Made by a program: the position numbers and the translations under genes. Positions 1 through 10,726 of a DNA stretch of 34,091 nucleotides are shown here, piece by piece. Origin of the DNA: Phoronis australis. Taxonomy: Eukaryota > Phoronida > Phoronidae. The notes below the pieces were generated by a model. That model had not been told where the DNA came from. It was given only the letters and a program-made list of their open reading frames with translations, and did no database searches. The stretch is taken from the NCBI GenBank assembly GCA_002633005.1, contig NMRA01000363.1, forward strand, positions 184,935-219,025. The letters run 5' to 3'. Every line of letters starts with the position of its first letter. The first letter of the stretch is position 1.

Positions 1-754
1 GTATTTTGAATATTGCAATGCATGTGTTCCAAAATCTAAATAACTTGGGTCCTATATTTTTGTATTAGTGCGCGCCGAATGAAAGTAATCGTGAGTGTTG
101 CTGTGTTGCAAAATCTCTTATCCTGGGCCGATTTGAAAAATTCAAAGTTGTACTCATATTTGTTTTCGCTCCTCTTTTCAAATATTACAGTAAAAACTAC
201 GTAAAACTCTCTCCATAAAAAGTACAGTCTGCTAGCTAGATTGTAATCAGCTGATCATATCCGCATGAGCGAAGCCAATTATCCTCGCTCGTGACTCGAT
301 GACTAGAGCAGCTTGGCGGCATCCCTTTGATCGTGAGCCGAGTGCGACTCAGCCAAGGTGGATAAATACGGTCTACTTCAATTTTCCATACCCCACCGTT
401 TACCTTAACCACTGGGGTTAGGACCAATCTTATTTAGTGGGAATGTTCATAGCATGTTTTTTGTCATTGGTCATTCCAAGCCCTGTTTATTTAATCAACA
501 GTTCACAAGTCATGTAGGTGGACAAGCAGAACTTCAATGAACAGCCAGATGCAAAGATGTCCGACAGTGTTCTCAGAATTGTATCCAGCAAGGATTGAAA
601 CATATTGTTTTGACACTGAAGTGGACATCTACCCTGTCTGTTACTTATCAAAAACCTTCATTGTCAATAATTGTTATTGTCTGCTTGCCTGTCAACTGAT
701 GTCGTCTCATGTTTGCTGTTGTCAGTCTCTCCTACTGTGTTTTGTCTTTTCCAG
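1..754. other. Intron or upstream non-coding sequence
   Basis: Probably the last intron of the gene ending at 943. Short open frames here have no start context or splice sites that support them. A GC-richer island at about 240-420 contains a short hairpin (about 330-355, GAGCCGAGTG / GACTCAGCC); its nature is unknown. Confidence 0.3.
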
Positions 755-943
755 CACATGTCAAAGGACGGACGTGACTGCGCCTTAGAGTGTGGGCCAG
801 ACTGTTATTGGGACATATGCTGTAGCCCGGTGGGCTCTGTCAGTATACCGAAGGAGAATTTGGATGAGCGGGTGCAGCTAACCCCCTACAGCGTCCCCAC
901 AGCTATGTCACAGCTGCCTGAGCCGTTGGACAGTGTTGTGTAG
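755..943 (+). CDS. Probable terminal coding exon of an unidentified gene, PDZ-ligand-like end
   Basis: A pyrimidine-rich tract with acceptor TTTTCCAG|CAC precedes 62 open codons ending in TAG at 941-943. The predicted tail starts HMSKDGRDC, has a Cys cluster (CALECGPDCYWDICC), then a Ser/Pro-rich stretch, and ends in LDSVV. The last residues fit a class I PDZ ligand (S/T-x-hydrophobic). The grouped cysteines could be an extracellular disulphide module or a palmitoylated juxtamembrane patch. I do not recognise the family. Upstream exons must lie beyond base 1 or in 1-750, where none was identified. The balanced codon composition and acceptor make a real exon more likely than chance, but not certain. 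Confidence 0.5.
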   Translation, partial: HMSKDGRDCALECGPDCYWDICCSPVGSVSIPKENLDERVQLTPYSVPTAMSQLPEPLDSVV

Positions 944-1589
944 TACATGCATGTGTGATGCGACTGCCTGAATGTGTTGGAATGAGTGAACAGACACTCA
1001 CACTCATGCGTTGACCTTTCCGGTTGACAATGCTTACATACATGATATCTCTTGGTGAGGACAGTTGTATGAGTATTGTTTGTTGATATCGATTAAGCAT
1101 AATCTTTATCATTATTGCTTCCAGAATAACCTCATGTAGTTATGCTAGGGAGCTGCTTTACCTCATACATGCTTTACTGACAAAATTATTTTGACAAAGT
1201 ACACTCATGATTTTAATCTCTGTCTATTGCTATAATGCTTTTCATCTTTAATTGATCATCAGCAGTGTCTTAACAGTATTGATTGCACTCAGGTATCGTT
1301 GCGTGGTTTCTCATGCAATGGTTTACTGTACCTTCCCTTGCTGAGTGCATTTTGCCTGAAGTCTGAGTAGACAGTTCAAAAGACTTGGCAACACTGACAT
1401 ACTGGTTATGTCTATGCATGGTGTTTTTTAATGTAGGGAGCAGGATCACCGTTTCACTGGTTGTTAATTGTTGATAGAAAATAGGTTTTTCAATCTAGCC
1501 CACTGTCAATACTGTCTGACATTGTGATGATGTTTCACGTAAATTAGATGAAAAATAAGTCACTTATTATCAATGATTGCTTTTTATGC
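944..1589. other. Probable 3' untranslated or intergenic sequence
   Basis: AT-rich, without supported exons, RNA genes or repeats. It follows the TAG at 943 and could be 3' untranslated region. Confidence 0.3.
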
Positions 1590-1742
1590 TCCCATGTATT
1601 TATATATGGGTTTATATTCCTGGTGTCTCTGTCTGGGCATTTTGACATCCGTTGCTGTATCTCCTAAACCCCTTGCTAGATCTTAAAGTGCTTAAAATCG
1701 CAGTTTTCCTTGATTTTACAAGTGATAACATGGTCAGCATCA

Positions 1743-1748
1743 AATAAA
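1743..1748 (+). terminator. Possible poly(A) signal for the 755-943 gene (AATAAA)
   Basis: AATAAA lies about 800 bases after the TAG. It would imply a long 3' untranslated region running into the start of the degenerate repeat array. It is weak because the hexamer is common in such sequence. Confidence 0.2.
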
Positions 1749-2720
1749 ATTAACTTTTATTAGGCGCGCATGTTTACATGTGGACGAATTATGCCATCAT
1801 CCCCGTCTGTCCGGCATCCACTGTTCTATCTCCAAAGCCCTTTGATGCATGATCATGAAGTTTTGCAGCTAGTGTTTTATCGGTGGGACAGCATGAGCAT
1901 ATTTTCGGATGGATCTGACTACCGGTGTGCACCCTAGTGGTTATTTCAGATTTTTACGTTTACCTCTGTATCTTGATTCTTCGGAGGTCCTCAATGAATT
2001 TTTATAATGATAATGACCAGTGGTGTAATTGGTTATCGCGATTGTACGTAGTCTTTATCGACCAATAAGTGCTACTTGTAACTCAGCCACAGCTAATTAA
2101 CATGTTTTCAGACAGTGTTCGTTGGTGTACTAATTTGACAGCTGATTGACTGGTAGCCAGGGGTTATTTTTCCTGTTTTTGATATGAAATTAGTGATTTA
2201 AAGCACTTTAATGAGATTTGGTTACGACATGTGACAACAAATATCGGATGGATCTACCTACCGCTCTGCCCCCGTGTAGCAATTTTATTTTTTTATGTTT
2301 GCCTCAGTCGACATCTTCGGCGGGACTACCTTGATGGATTTTTATGAAATTTGGCAAATAGGGATCTATTAAGGAGGCAGCAATTCATTCCCATTCTCGG
2401 ACAGATCTGACATATCCTGCATCACCTGATGGGCATTCTTAAAATTTTCGAGTCCAGTTTTTGCTTCCTCTTCTCTATCTGCCAAACCGGTTAAAGGATC
2501 ATTGTGAAAACTGACCAATGTGTTTCTGATGAGAAGACCGTGGCTGATGTTGATTTTCGAAAGGATTGGACTACTCTGGTGCACTCCCAGTGGTGATATT
2601 TCTTTTTTGTGTCTGCGATGGTATCTCCTTAACCCTTTGCAGGATCTTAGTGAAATTTGGAGAATGTGTTCCTTTAGAACTGATAATGGATGACAAGTTT
2701 CAGACCGATTCGACTGCCGC

Positions 2721-2735
2721 TGCCCCCTGGTGGCA
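2721..2735 (-). promoter_or_regulatory. CTCF-like core inside the array
   Basis: The minus strand reads TGCCACCAGGGGGCA, which matches the metazoan CTCF core CCACYAGRKGGC at 12 of 12 positions. It is the best preserved of several related cores in the array. Confidence 0.4.
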
Positions 2736-3600
2736 ATTTTAGTTACTTGACGGATGTTCATAAAATTTAACTAATAGGTTTTTAATAAGGAGACTACGAG
2801 GTTATTCATTTCCGAATGGATTAGAGAAATTATATTTTGCACCACGACTGTATTTCCTTTAATTCTTTACTGGATCTTTGTGAAATTTTGCAAGTGTTTT
2901 CTATAATTGACTCAACACCTGCCCACAATGTTTGGAGGGCCCTAACTACCATTTTGTCACCTAGTGGCAATTTCAATTTTTATGTTTACATCTGTATCTT
3001 AAGTGTTCTGTGATTTTTATTGAAACATTTTTCAAACTAGTTTCTATTATGAAAAAGATGACAACAACTGTCCACTTGGGGATGGATTCCACATATTCTG
3101 TGCAGCCTATTGGCCATTTTTATTACTTTCGAATAGTCTGCCTCTGTTTACTCCAAACAGCTGAGAGGATCATTATGAAAATTGGCACATGCGTTTCTGC
3201 CGACAAGCATGACTAATGTGGATTTTACTAGGCGGGTTCAACCACTGTGGTACCACCTGGTGACATTTTACTACTGCGGCTGTATCTCTGAAACCCCTTC
3301 CTAATAGTTTGAAAGCCCTGGTAAGCGTATTCCTATTAACTTGACCACAGATGGACACATCAAACTCCTCAGGCTTCGCCTCCTAATTGACAAGTTATTT
3401 TCCACCCTCACTTTCATCTCAGTGTCTTTGAGGGATTTCATGAAATTTAGGAAGCGATTTTCTGTTTCAGTTGAAAGGCGACAATGCCTTTCCATTTTCA
3501 GACAGGTCTGACGTATTGCCATTTAATGACCATTTTTATGAACACCCCTAGAAGCCTTCCATTTGCGGTGTAGCCTTGGGGACATTTCAATGCTCAGCGT

Positions 3601-4572
3601 TTGCTCTTGTTAAATTTTAAATTGCCTTATTTGATATATTTGTATGTCATCATAATGAAAGCTCTGTAGTCTTGTGAAAACAAGATCACATCCTGTAGAG
3701 TCCTGTACCCTAGCGCTTTCTTATTGTTAGATACTTTTTGCTAATGATGCTTTTCAAATTGTTCATGTTTGATACAGTAGTAAAGTGCTGTATACACTGT
3801 GATCTCAGGTGCTCATTCACACTGATGTGAAGGTGTGCGATGCTAGTCGGGCCTTAACCCAGTGTGTGCTCAACTGTTGTTATTGTATAATGCTGTAAAT
3901 GAATATGTTAATTTTTAAATCGGCATGGCAATATATATCGTAGACAGTCGGGTCTGCGCGCCACCTGTTCATTTAGCCAGTGGTCCTGATGGCTCAGGGA
4001 CTGACAAGAGCATCTACACGGTTAGCAGAAGGTCTTACAGGGGTTCGGGGTAGAAATCTTTTTGGACTTGTGATTTATTAGGTCACGTGATGTGGCAACA
4101 GGTGGTGTGCAGACCAGACTTCGTAAAAATATTTGTGAATTGTTTATGGTGTAGCTGAGGGTCTTCCCTTGAGTACTGAGCCTGTGTTGGTACTGGCTCT
4201 TCTTTTTGACATATTTAAGATTATCACTGACTTCAGTGTTCATATTTTCATGCTACATTTTCTACTTCATTTCACTTGTCACGAAATAATTCTATCTTTC
4301 TAAATACCAAAACCGAAACGTTTGGTTAACAAGTGAACTGCCAAATGGTGAGGCGGTGTGTTGTGAACATGCCCTTCACTGAAACTGAGATTCTTTAGCA
4401 CAACCCCTTCCATCCACTTTCCTTCAGGCACAGCTTCCACGGTGAGTTAGTGATGCGTATAATTAGCTGATAATTCATGAGACTCGTGTTTTAGTGACCG
4501 TCCAGATTTGCCTACCTGCCAACTCTATGATCTAGTGAACTCAATTCTGGCCTCGAAAACTACAACCCATGC
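3601..4572. other. Non-coding, nothing recognised
   Basis: No exon with splice sites, no RNA gene and no clear repeat. A minus open frame at about 4022-4243 shows no coding character. Confidence 0.3.
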
Positions 4573-4833
4573 TTATACCAAGTGAGGAGGCAGTGGGGCC
4601 TGGTTGATAAGTTTCCGCTTTCTTTACTCGAGGTCGTGGGTTCAAGTCCCACCACGTCATACTGCTAAACCCTTGAGCCAGGTTTCTAGCTCCTCAGCTC
4701 GGTTTTAACCATATCAATAAAGCATAAAAATATTTCCAGGTGATCAGTGCAATGGGCCCACATGCGAGGCCTGCGCACGTCTGGTACAACGTACGTGTAT
4801 CAGACCGCCTGCAATTATTTTTTATACCAAGTG
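4573..4833 (+). mobile_element. tRNA-derived SINE with 12-bp target-site duplication
   Basis: The direct repeat TTATACCAAGTG (4573-4584 and 4822-4833, identical) flanks a 237-bp body. The 5' head is tRNA-like: a perfect B box GGTTCAAGTCC (4639-4649) lies inside a 5-bp T stem (GTGGG / CCCAC), with an A-box-like TGGTTGATAAG about 40 bases upstream (near 4602). The 3' part (about 4735-4815) is unrelated to tRNA and ends in a T-rich tail. No internal open frame exists; such elements are transcribed by RNA polymerase III and copied by a partner LINE. The intact duplication suggests a fairly recent insertion. The family name could not be assigned. Confidence 0.85.
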
Positions 4834-5533
4834 CTCAAGTTGTGCCCCATGGCTATGCCTGTTGAAAGAGTATTTTGCCTCAGTGGAAAAGTACCTATCT
4901 AGCAATTTTACTCACGTCAGCTTTTTCATATGGTGCAACGCATTAACCGAAACTTATTCCAATGAAAAATAACCCTTTCCCATCCCATTTTTATATCCAC
5001 ATACATCAAAATGGGGAAAGAGCGACCCAATCTAAATTGAAAAATGCACCCTCATCTCAACAGCAGGCCCCCAGCCCCTACGCTCATTACATTGACTGCC
5101 CCCAGAGGTGAGCATTATTTACATTGTAGCGGTTTGATACGTATCTAGCTTATCTTCGTGATCCGGAAGATGAAGTTGTCATGTGCAGGTGTCTATCATT
5201 TAGTCCTTGTTTCTCTAATCCTTATTATTTTTTACACGATATGCTTTATGGGTTAACCTTGTTCATTATTTGGTGGCATGCATACAGGTACGGTAGGTGT
5301 TCAATGTTATCACACCAGGAAGCGCTGTTGCTCTTGGTGACATGACAAAGTATATTTTGACAAGTGCGTTAAGTGCGTATGTTGTGATTAAACATTCTAA
5401 ATTTACAATGATTAATATTTTATTGCTGATATGACAAAAGGAATTACTGAATAAATTTGGTGTGTAAACTAGAACATTCCATGTGTTGTGTTGGTGACAC
5501 CACTACAACGTACTCCTGTAGTTTGTTGGACCA
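4834..5533. other. Non-coding, nothing recognised
   Basis: AT-rich sequence without supported exons or repeats. Confidence 0.3.
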
Positions 5534-5812
5534 CAGGGGCCTGTTCCAACAAAACTTAATTAGCTAAGACAATTCTTAAGTTTTACCAAATTTTAAAATA
5601 AAAGTTAATTTTGCCTCAAAGCCATTGCAAGAAAGAGATCTTAAGCTTGATTTAAGTGTTTGATATAAGTTTTGTCTTAATTTTGACAAACTTACCGCGG
5701 GGTTTGGAAGTCAGGTTTCAAAGATTGGAAGTTAAGACAAGTCTTTTAAGAGTCTTAAAAGACTTTTAAAGTAAAAAATGAACTTAAGTCAGTGTCTTAG
5801 AACGGGCCCCTG
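5534..5812. mobile_element. MITE with CAGGGGCC-type inverted ends
   Basis: The terminal 13 bases CAGGGGCCTGTTC (5534-5546) and the reverse complement of 5800-5812 (CAGGGGCCCGTTC) match at 12 of 13. Beyond this the ends share TAAGACA/CTTAAG words. The 279-bp body is AT-rich with an inner palindrome-like run of AAGTCTTTTAA repeats (5728-5772) and no coding capacity. It resembles the GGGGCCCGTT-ended non-autonomous DNA elements found in many aquatic invertebrates. No clean target duplication was seen, so the superfamily is open. Confidence 0.7.
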
Positions 5813-7473
5813 GTTTGCAACTCAGACGTCGATTTAACTCGGTAACTACAATTAAATCAAATATTGTTACTTAACTATTTCAGTTTAGGAGTTGGTACAA
5901 GTACAATGCTCAGTTACCGTTCTTTTCACCTTTGTTATCTCTTTTCAAGTCGCAAATCGTTACATTTAAAACTGTTTCTTCAGCTAGAGAAAATTTGCAA
6001 CCTAACGCGCAACTACATATAATTATATAGGATGTGATCCGCCACGTGAACAACCTGAGTGAAGTATTTAAAAAGTCTGCTGAAAAAAATGAAAGAAACT
6101 TAGGAATTCGAAGCGTATTAAAGTATGAAATAAACACAAATAACTTCGATTGGCGTAGATGAAGTAACACCCCAGGCGAGATTACTCCGCGGAATATATC
6201 AGTAAAAGGATAGCATAAACCATATACTTCCATTTGCCCAACATTAGAAACCAATAAAAAATGTTCTGCTGCTTCTGAAGCAAACTGAATCAGCGCACAA
6301 AATATGCATGTCTCGTGTGCAATAGGAGTAGCCTACATTGATGTTTTGTGAAAATTTCAGTACATTTGAGGTGCGGAATTATCCGGCCAAGTAAATTAAA
6401 AACTAAGCCGGCGTATTTTTTGCAGAACAGAGAATGGGGACGTCCCGGACTGCACAGTCGCCAGATTCGAATTTCGATGCCGCTACATAGGCTATAGTCC
6501 GTCAATAACTTTTGTAGCATCGGTTTTCAGGCCACTGGAGTTCCACGTGTTATTTAATTATTGGCTTCGCAAGTTTTTCTCGGCTGCATTCACTTTATTC
6601 GTCCTTTTCCTCCAATGCCAACGAAGTATTGCTGCTGTGATGTGGGCTCCAACTCCGACGGCATAGGGAGAACGTTGGATGAACTGGACAGTTCGGATCC
6701 GTCCGTGGATGATGCGTGATGTTAATTTCGGGTTCCGACCACCCTGCGAAAACTACTGTGCCTGACTCTCCGATCGAAGCCAATTGAAAATACTGACGCT
6801 TTAATTCTTACCTACGGATCAAAGCAAGGTTCTGTCCCTATGTAACGTGGGACGCTCCTATTGCTTGTAGGTCCAACAGCCGTTGGGGTTTCCCGATTTT
6901 TCTGGTGTTTAGTTGGTTCACTATCGGCCAGCATCAGCGTCTATATTTACCGTGACGCGTATATATAGGTTGCATCGACTGATTTAGTGAAGCCCGAGTT
7001 GTTTTTGGAAATTAAATTTTGCTAGCAAAATCATCATGATACTCTGAGTCCAGTGAACCATGATATAATACCAACAAAACAGCGGTCATTGGCGGAATAA
7101 GTTAAGTGACGAAAGTAAGAAAACTTTACTGGAGAAATTGTTATGAAAAAGACGATGCTTTCGATAACATAAATACCTTCAACATGCAGAAAATACATTA
7201 TGAATGTCCAGCAGCTGGTGGTTCTACTAACCAAGCTTTTCAACAAAGCATCAGTTTCCGTCCGACCAGTTGGAGGACAGGGTAGGATGCGAGTTCGCGA
7301 AAGGATTCAACTGCCTTGGTTTCAAATGATTGGTAAATAACATCACTGTACCATTCGAAAAATATGTTTATTTTCATGTGTACAACTATCTCCAACATAA
7401 TAACATTTTACTATCGCGGCATGTAATTCATTCGTCATAATAAACGACGCACTGAGCGAATTGGAAATTTAAA
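5813..7473. other. Non-coding, with one weak exon-like stretch
   Basis: Two minus open frames (5910-6254, 6290-6520) show no domain or splice support. At 6615-6719 on the plus strand a 34-codon frame begins MPTKYCCCDVGSNSDG, faintly like the start of a THAP zinc finger, but it stops soon after and lacks the downstream THAP residues. The rest is featureless. Confidence 0.3.
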
Positions 7474-7515
7474 TAGAGACGGTGCCCAGGTATAAGAGTT
7501 TCACAGCTGTTTCAA

Positions 7516-7788
7516 ATGAAAGTCACAGGATATACTGGTCTTCTTATCTGGATAGCAGACTGCGGACGTCAAATTTTAGCAGAAAACAATATGCAGCCGT
7601 CAGGTGGTCTTTCGCCAGGAGGGCAGACGGCAATAACAGTATCTCTTTTTGTAATCGTCGGCGTTATCACGTTTATGTCCTTCTACGAATATGCTCAAGT
7701 GAAACTGCACGAGTTTAATGGCGCGGCCATCAGAATGTTACACGAAAGGGACTTCGGGTACATGGATAGACACGAGTCTTATCTTTAA
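7516..7788 (+). CDS. Small single-pass membrane protein, unidentified (90 aa)
   Basis: ATG at 7516 opens a 90-codon frame to TAA at 7786-7788. Residues about 42-62 (ITVSLFVIVGVITFMSFYEY) form one clear membrane helix. The first half has MKVTGYTGLLIWIADCGRQ and a Gly/Pro-rich linker (PSGGLSPGG), and the C-terminal third is charged (KLHEFN, HERDFGYMDRHES). The start context is weak (C at -3). The frame stays open upstream to 7477, and AG sites at 7488-7489 and 7505-7506 could be acceptors, so this may be the last exon of a longer gene. AATAAA lies 75 bases past the stop. Mixed codon use and compositional order favour a real protein. The family is not recognised. Confidence 0.5.
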   Translation: MKVTGYTGLLIWIADCGRQILAENNMQPSGGLSPGGQTAITVSLFVIVGVITFMSFYEYAQVKLHEFNGAAIRMLHERDFGYMDRHESYL

Positions 7789-7863
7789 TATCTTGCAGAA
7801 ACTTAGGAAAATTTGACCATACATTCTGGTTGACGACATTACTGAAGCGACTCTCATGTGTAT

Positions 7864-7869
7864 AATAAA
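7864..7869 (+). terminator. Poly(A) signal AATAAA behind the membrane-protein frame
   Basis: A canonical hexamer in the context TATAATAAATC, at a usual distance after the stop at 7788. It supports transcription of the 7516-7788 frame. Confidence 0.4.
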
Positions 7870-7920
7870 TCAAAAACATTTCAAAACACTGGGGATCTAA
7901 CTTAGCATGGATGTCGCAAT

Positions 7921-7940
7921 TGGGGGGGGGGGGGGGNGGG
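7921..7940. repeat. Poly(G) tract with an undetermined base
   Basis: A run of G is interrupted by the only N of the window (about 7937). Its true length is uncertain because homopolymer G is hard to sequence. Confidence 0.9.
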
Positions 7941-10074
7941 ATTCTTAAGTCCCCCATGTGCGAATTCTCTGAATAGCTTAACAACGGAAACTGGCAAACT
8001 CCGCTATACTCCAAATGTGTAAGTAGCCGCCAAGTACGGCGAGCTTGACAAAATCGTGGACTCGGAGGCCAATCTGTGGTCTAGGACATTACTGATGAAG
8101 GGCCCAACTACAATGTACCTTTCAGGACTTATAAAACGCCTCGTTTTTGGTCATTTCCTTCCGGTCGCTCCCCATACAAATCCTCCTGTGACTACAGTAC
8201 TCGTGCACTGACAAATCATCCTTAACATTGGGTCATTTTCACACAACTTGGCTCGAAGTTAGAATAGCAAATACCAACCGAGTTCAGTTTGTGTTCGGAG
8301 ATCTGACCCGGAGCCCAATATGTAACTGAGGAACTCAGATTCCGCGAACTACAAGATATATTTACATTTTTCTCACCGACTTGATGACGAAAGTTCCAGC
8401 AGACAATCTCGAGCTCAGACTCGGAGTTAATGCTCACGGCTTAATGCTCGGGTCATCATCAAGTGTTAGGTACATGTAATTGACTTCAACGATGGTCATT
8501 AAAAGTTGTATAGTACGCTGAATGTCGTATGACTATGATGGTGTCACGAGTCAATCGGTGTATATCACTTTGGCGTCACACTGCATGTGTGCCTGCCCAA
8601 AAAACAAAAAAGTCAAGCTATTGAAAATTTGTATGGTTCAACTCTTATGTGACACAGTTGTTGCATTAATTGCTACCATGTCCACTTCAAAAAACCTTGC
8701 TCCTTGCTCTAGTTTAACGGAGTCTTAATAAATCGAGCAACAGCGCCACTCAGAACCCTTAGTTTCCGACCCTTCTTATCTCTAGCCTACTCTGTCCTTT
8801 ATGTTTTGCGCGTACTTCCCGTCGACAGTGTTTGAAAAAGCACACAGTAGCTGGAAACGCACAGTGACTATTCATGTTGAAGCAAAACTTGTAAGACATT
8901 GTGTGCGTTACGAGCCGACGACCAGACTATTTGAATGTACGATTACATAGCAATTACTTTTTAAAAATACATATCGTATACAGAGAAAAAAGCTGCTTCA
9001 AGAAGCTGTTAATCTATGTTGATGAATTTTGTTCGTAGAGCCCGATGAAAGCTTTTTAAATTTAAAGTCATGTTCAAAGCGAATTGAGAAAGAAAAGTTA
9101 CAATCACAGATGTAAAAATAAACCTGTAAATAGTCATATGTGATTTATTTTAAATTCTATAACACCTAGTGAAAAGTCGTGAGTAAAACAAAGATTGTGC
9201 CCAGTTGGCTGTCGAACTAAAAGTGTATTGATATCAACAAATAATAGAATATATACAGAAATGTACAGGAAGTCAATAGGTTCTAGGAATATATGACTAA
9301 TACAGTACTGACTACTACAAAACAGGAACCACTAAACCATAAACAACAACAGGATAGAATATTATGTAACTACAGGATATAAACACATTCCAATATAGTT
9401 ATCACCTAGTGTGTAACATGGCACTTGAGTGTTTGTATGGCTTGCGTTAACTCATCCATGGGCGATTCCCAAAGAAATTCCTGCGCGGGTAAAGTTTTAG
9501 GAGGGCGATAATTTGCTTTCGGCCTCATGGTTTCGACCAGTAGAGAAATTGTAATATCCGATGAGGAGTAATGCACACTTTAAGGTAAAAAAAAAAGCAG
9601 AATTTGTTCTCGTCTTTCAGGCGTATTTGAAAATTAAAGCGGTATTTTTAGTAGCTCATTTTTGAAACAAATCCACACGAGTTCAACAAAGGTAATGCGC
9701 GTCTTTCTTTTTTTTACTCATTTCAAACCTGTGTAGCGTTCCATAGACCCCTCGTTTGCACTTGCCTGTGGATTTTCTTCACTTATGAAACAGAATTCGA
9801 TAAAATCATTTGCGAATTCTGTTCCATAATTTAGCGATTTCAATCCAACTGACCAATCACTACAGTGACCGCCATTTTCCTACGTCACGTAGCAAAGGCC
9901 TCAGGCGAGCATGCTCGTGAAACACTCGCGTGGTCTTTCGTGAACTCTCGTTCTTACAAGAAACGTATAGTCCACAAAACGCACTCCAGCGACGCGACCA
10001 TAGATGTCTATAATGGACGCAACTGTCTGCTCGCGTGGCCGCCCACAATGCATCGCAAACGAAATGTTTCTAGG
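7941..10074. other. Non-coding, nothing firmly recognised
   Basis: Mostly AT-rich. At about 9865-9900 a CpG-containing stretch carries a YY1-like GCCATTTTCC and a CRE/E-box-like TACGTCACGTA, which could mark a promoter, but no attached exon was found. Confidence 0.3.
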
Positions 10075-10251
10075 GGTCACTAGGAGGTGCTGCAGTTGTC
10101 GAAACCAAATGGTGCTAACACATAAACTTCAAATACCTCCCTGTCTATTGAAATCTTTTGGTCAGTTCTCTATACATCATCCGGAAACTCTCTTCTCCCA
10201 AACCACTGAAATGTTACTTGCCGAGAAAAATAAGGTCACTAGGAGGTGCTG
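10075..10251. repeat. Two identical 18-bp direct repeats 159 bp apart
   Basis: GGTCACTAGGAGGTGCTG occurs at 10075-10092 and again at 10234-10251 without mismatch. The 141 bases between show no inverted ends or poly(A). It may be a target duplication of an unknown short insert, or two relics of a repeat family. Confidence 0.55.
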
Positions 10252-10310
10252 ATGCCCTACACCTTTGTGCCAATCATCAAAACCCAACAGGGAATTTGAG
10301 ATATCAGTAG

Positions 10311-10338
10311 GCCTAGGCACCCAGACTAGGCACCCAGA
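10311..10338. repeat. 13-bp tandem duplication
   Basis: TAGGCACCCAGAC occurs twice in a row, exactly. Confidence 0.8.
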
Positions 10339-10400
10339 CAGAGAGCGCAACATGTAACCAAGGAGTGTACCTTTACTTAACTCCTTGATGTAACCTCACA

Positions 10401-10500
10401 GGTGTGTGTGTGTTTGTGCGCACGCGCATGCATGAGTGCGCGCGTGCACCCATGTGTGTGCGCATGCGCGTGAAGTGTGCGCATGTGTGTATGTGTGCAT
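10401..10500. repeat. GT/GC alternating purine-pyrimidine tract
   Basis: About 100 bases are almost wholly alternating purine and pyrimidine, passing from (GT)n through GCGCACGCGCATGC to GTGCGCATGTGTG. Such DNA readily adopts the Z form. The open frames on both strands here are by-products of the dinucleotide composition. Confidence 0.8.
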
Positions 10501-10726
10501 AAAAACAAAGTTATTTTGGGCAATGCATGCCTTTAATAATACAATTGACACGATGAGATCATCAGATTCAACCTCCTGGATTGAGAGGTCCACAAGTTTG
10601 CAGTTTGCGCTTACTGGGACCCAAAAACAAAAGAAGGATTAACAAGGTCAACATTGCCTAGTACTACGACCTCATAAAGATAAAAAAACACAAGTCATTT
10701 GTGCAAAAAAAACCCAATTTCTTCCA

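Larger units (their letters stand above)
1590..3600. repeat. Degenerate tandem array with CTCF-like cores
   Basis: About ten diverged units at irregular 130-330-base spacing share the word order CCCTAGTGGCAATTTT, then 'TTTATGTTTRCCTCTGTATCT', then 'ATGAAATTTGGCA', then 'ATTAAGGAGAC'. Anchors begin near 1929, 2267, 2580, 2721, 2958, 3105, 3255 and 3570. No unit is intact and open frames across it are incidental. Similar 'CTGTATCTCC ... GATCTTNATGAAATTTGG' repeats are common in marine invertebrate genomes. The opening stretch (1590-1640, CTCCCATGTATTTATATATGGG) is an imperfect palindrome that may mark one edge. Confidence 0.6.

Noticed and set aside
4595-4660. Functional tRNA gene
   Set aside because: The T arm and B box are good, but the acceptor stem and D arm do not pair as in a working tRNA. 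The 12-bp duplication encloses 237 bp, as expected for a SINE.
6615-6719. Plus-strand MPTKYCC... frame as a THAP domain
   Set aside because: Only the first residues resemble THAP starts; the second Cys/His pair and the AVPTIF-type end are absent and it stops after 34 codons.
6595-6783. Minus-strand 62-codon frame, coding-looking by composition
   Set aside because: The first codon is TTG, there is no ATG start and no acceptor or donor in frame; its stop overlaps an AATAAA by coincidence.
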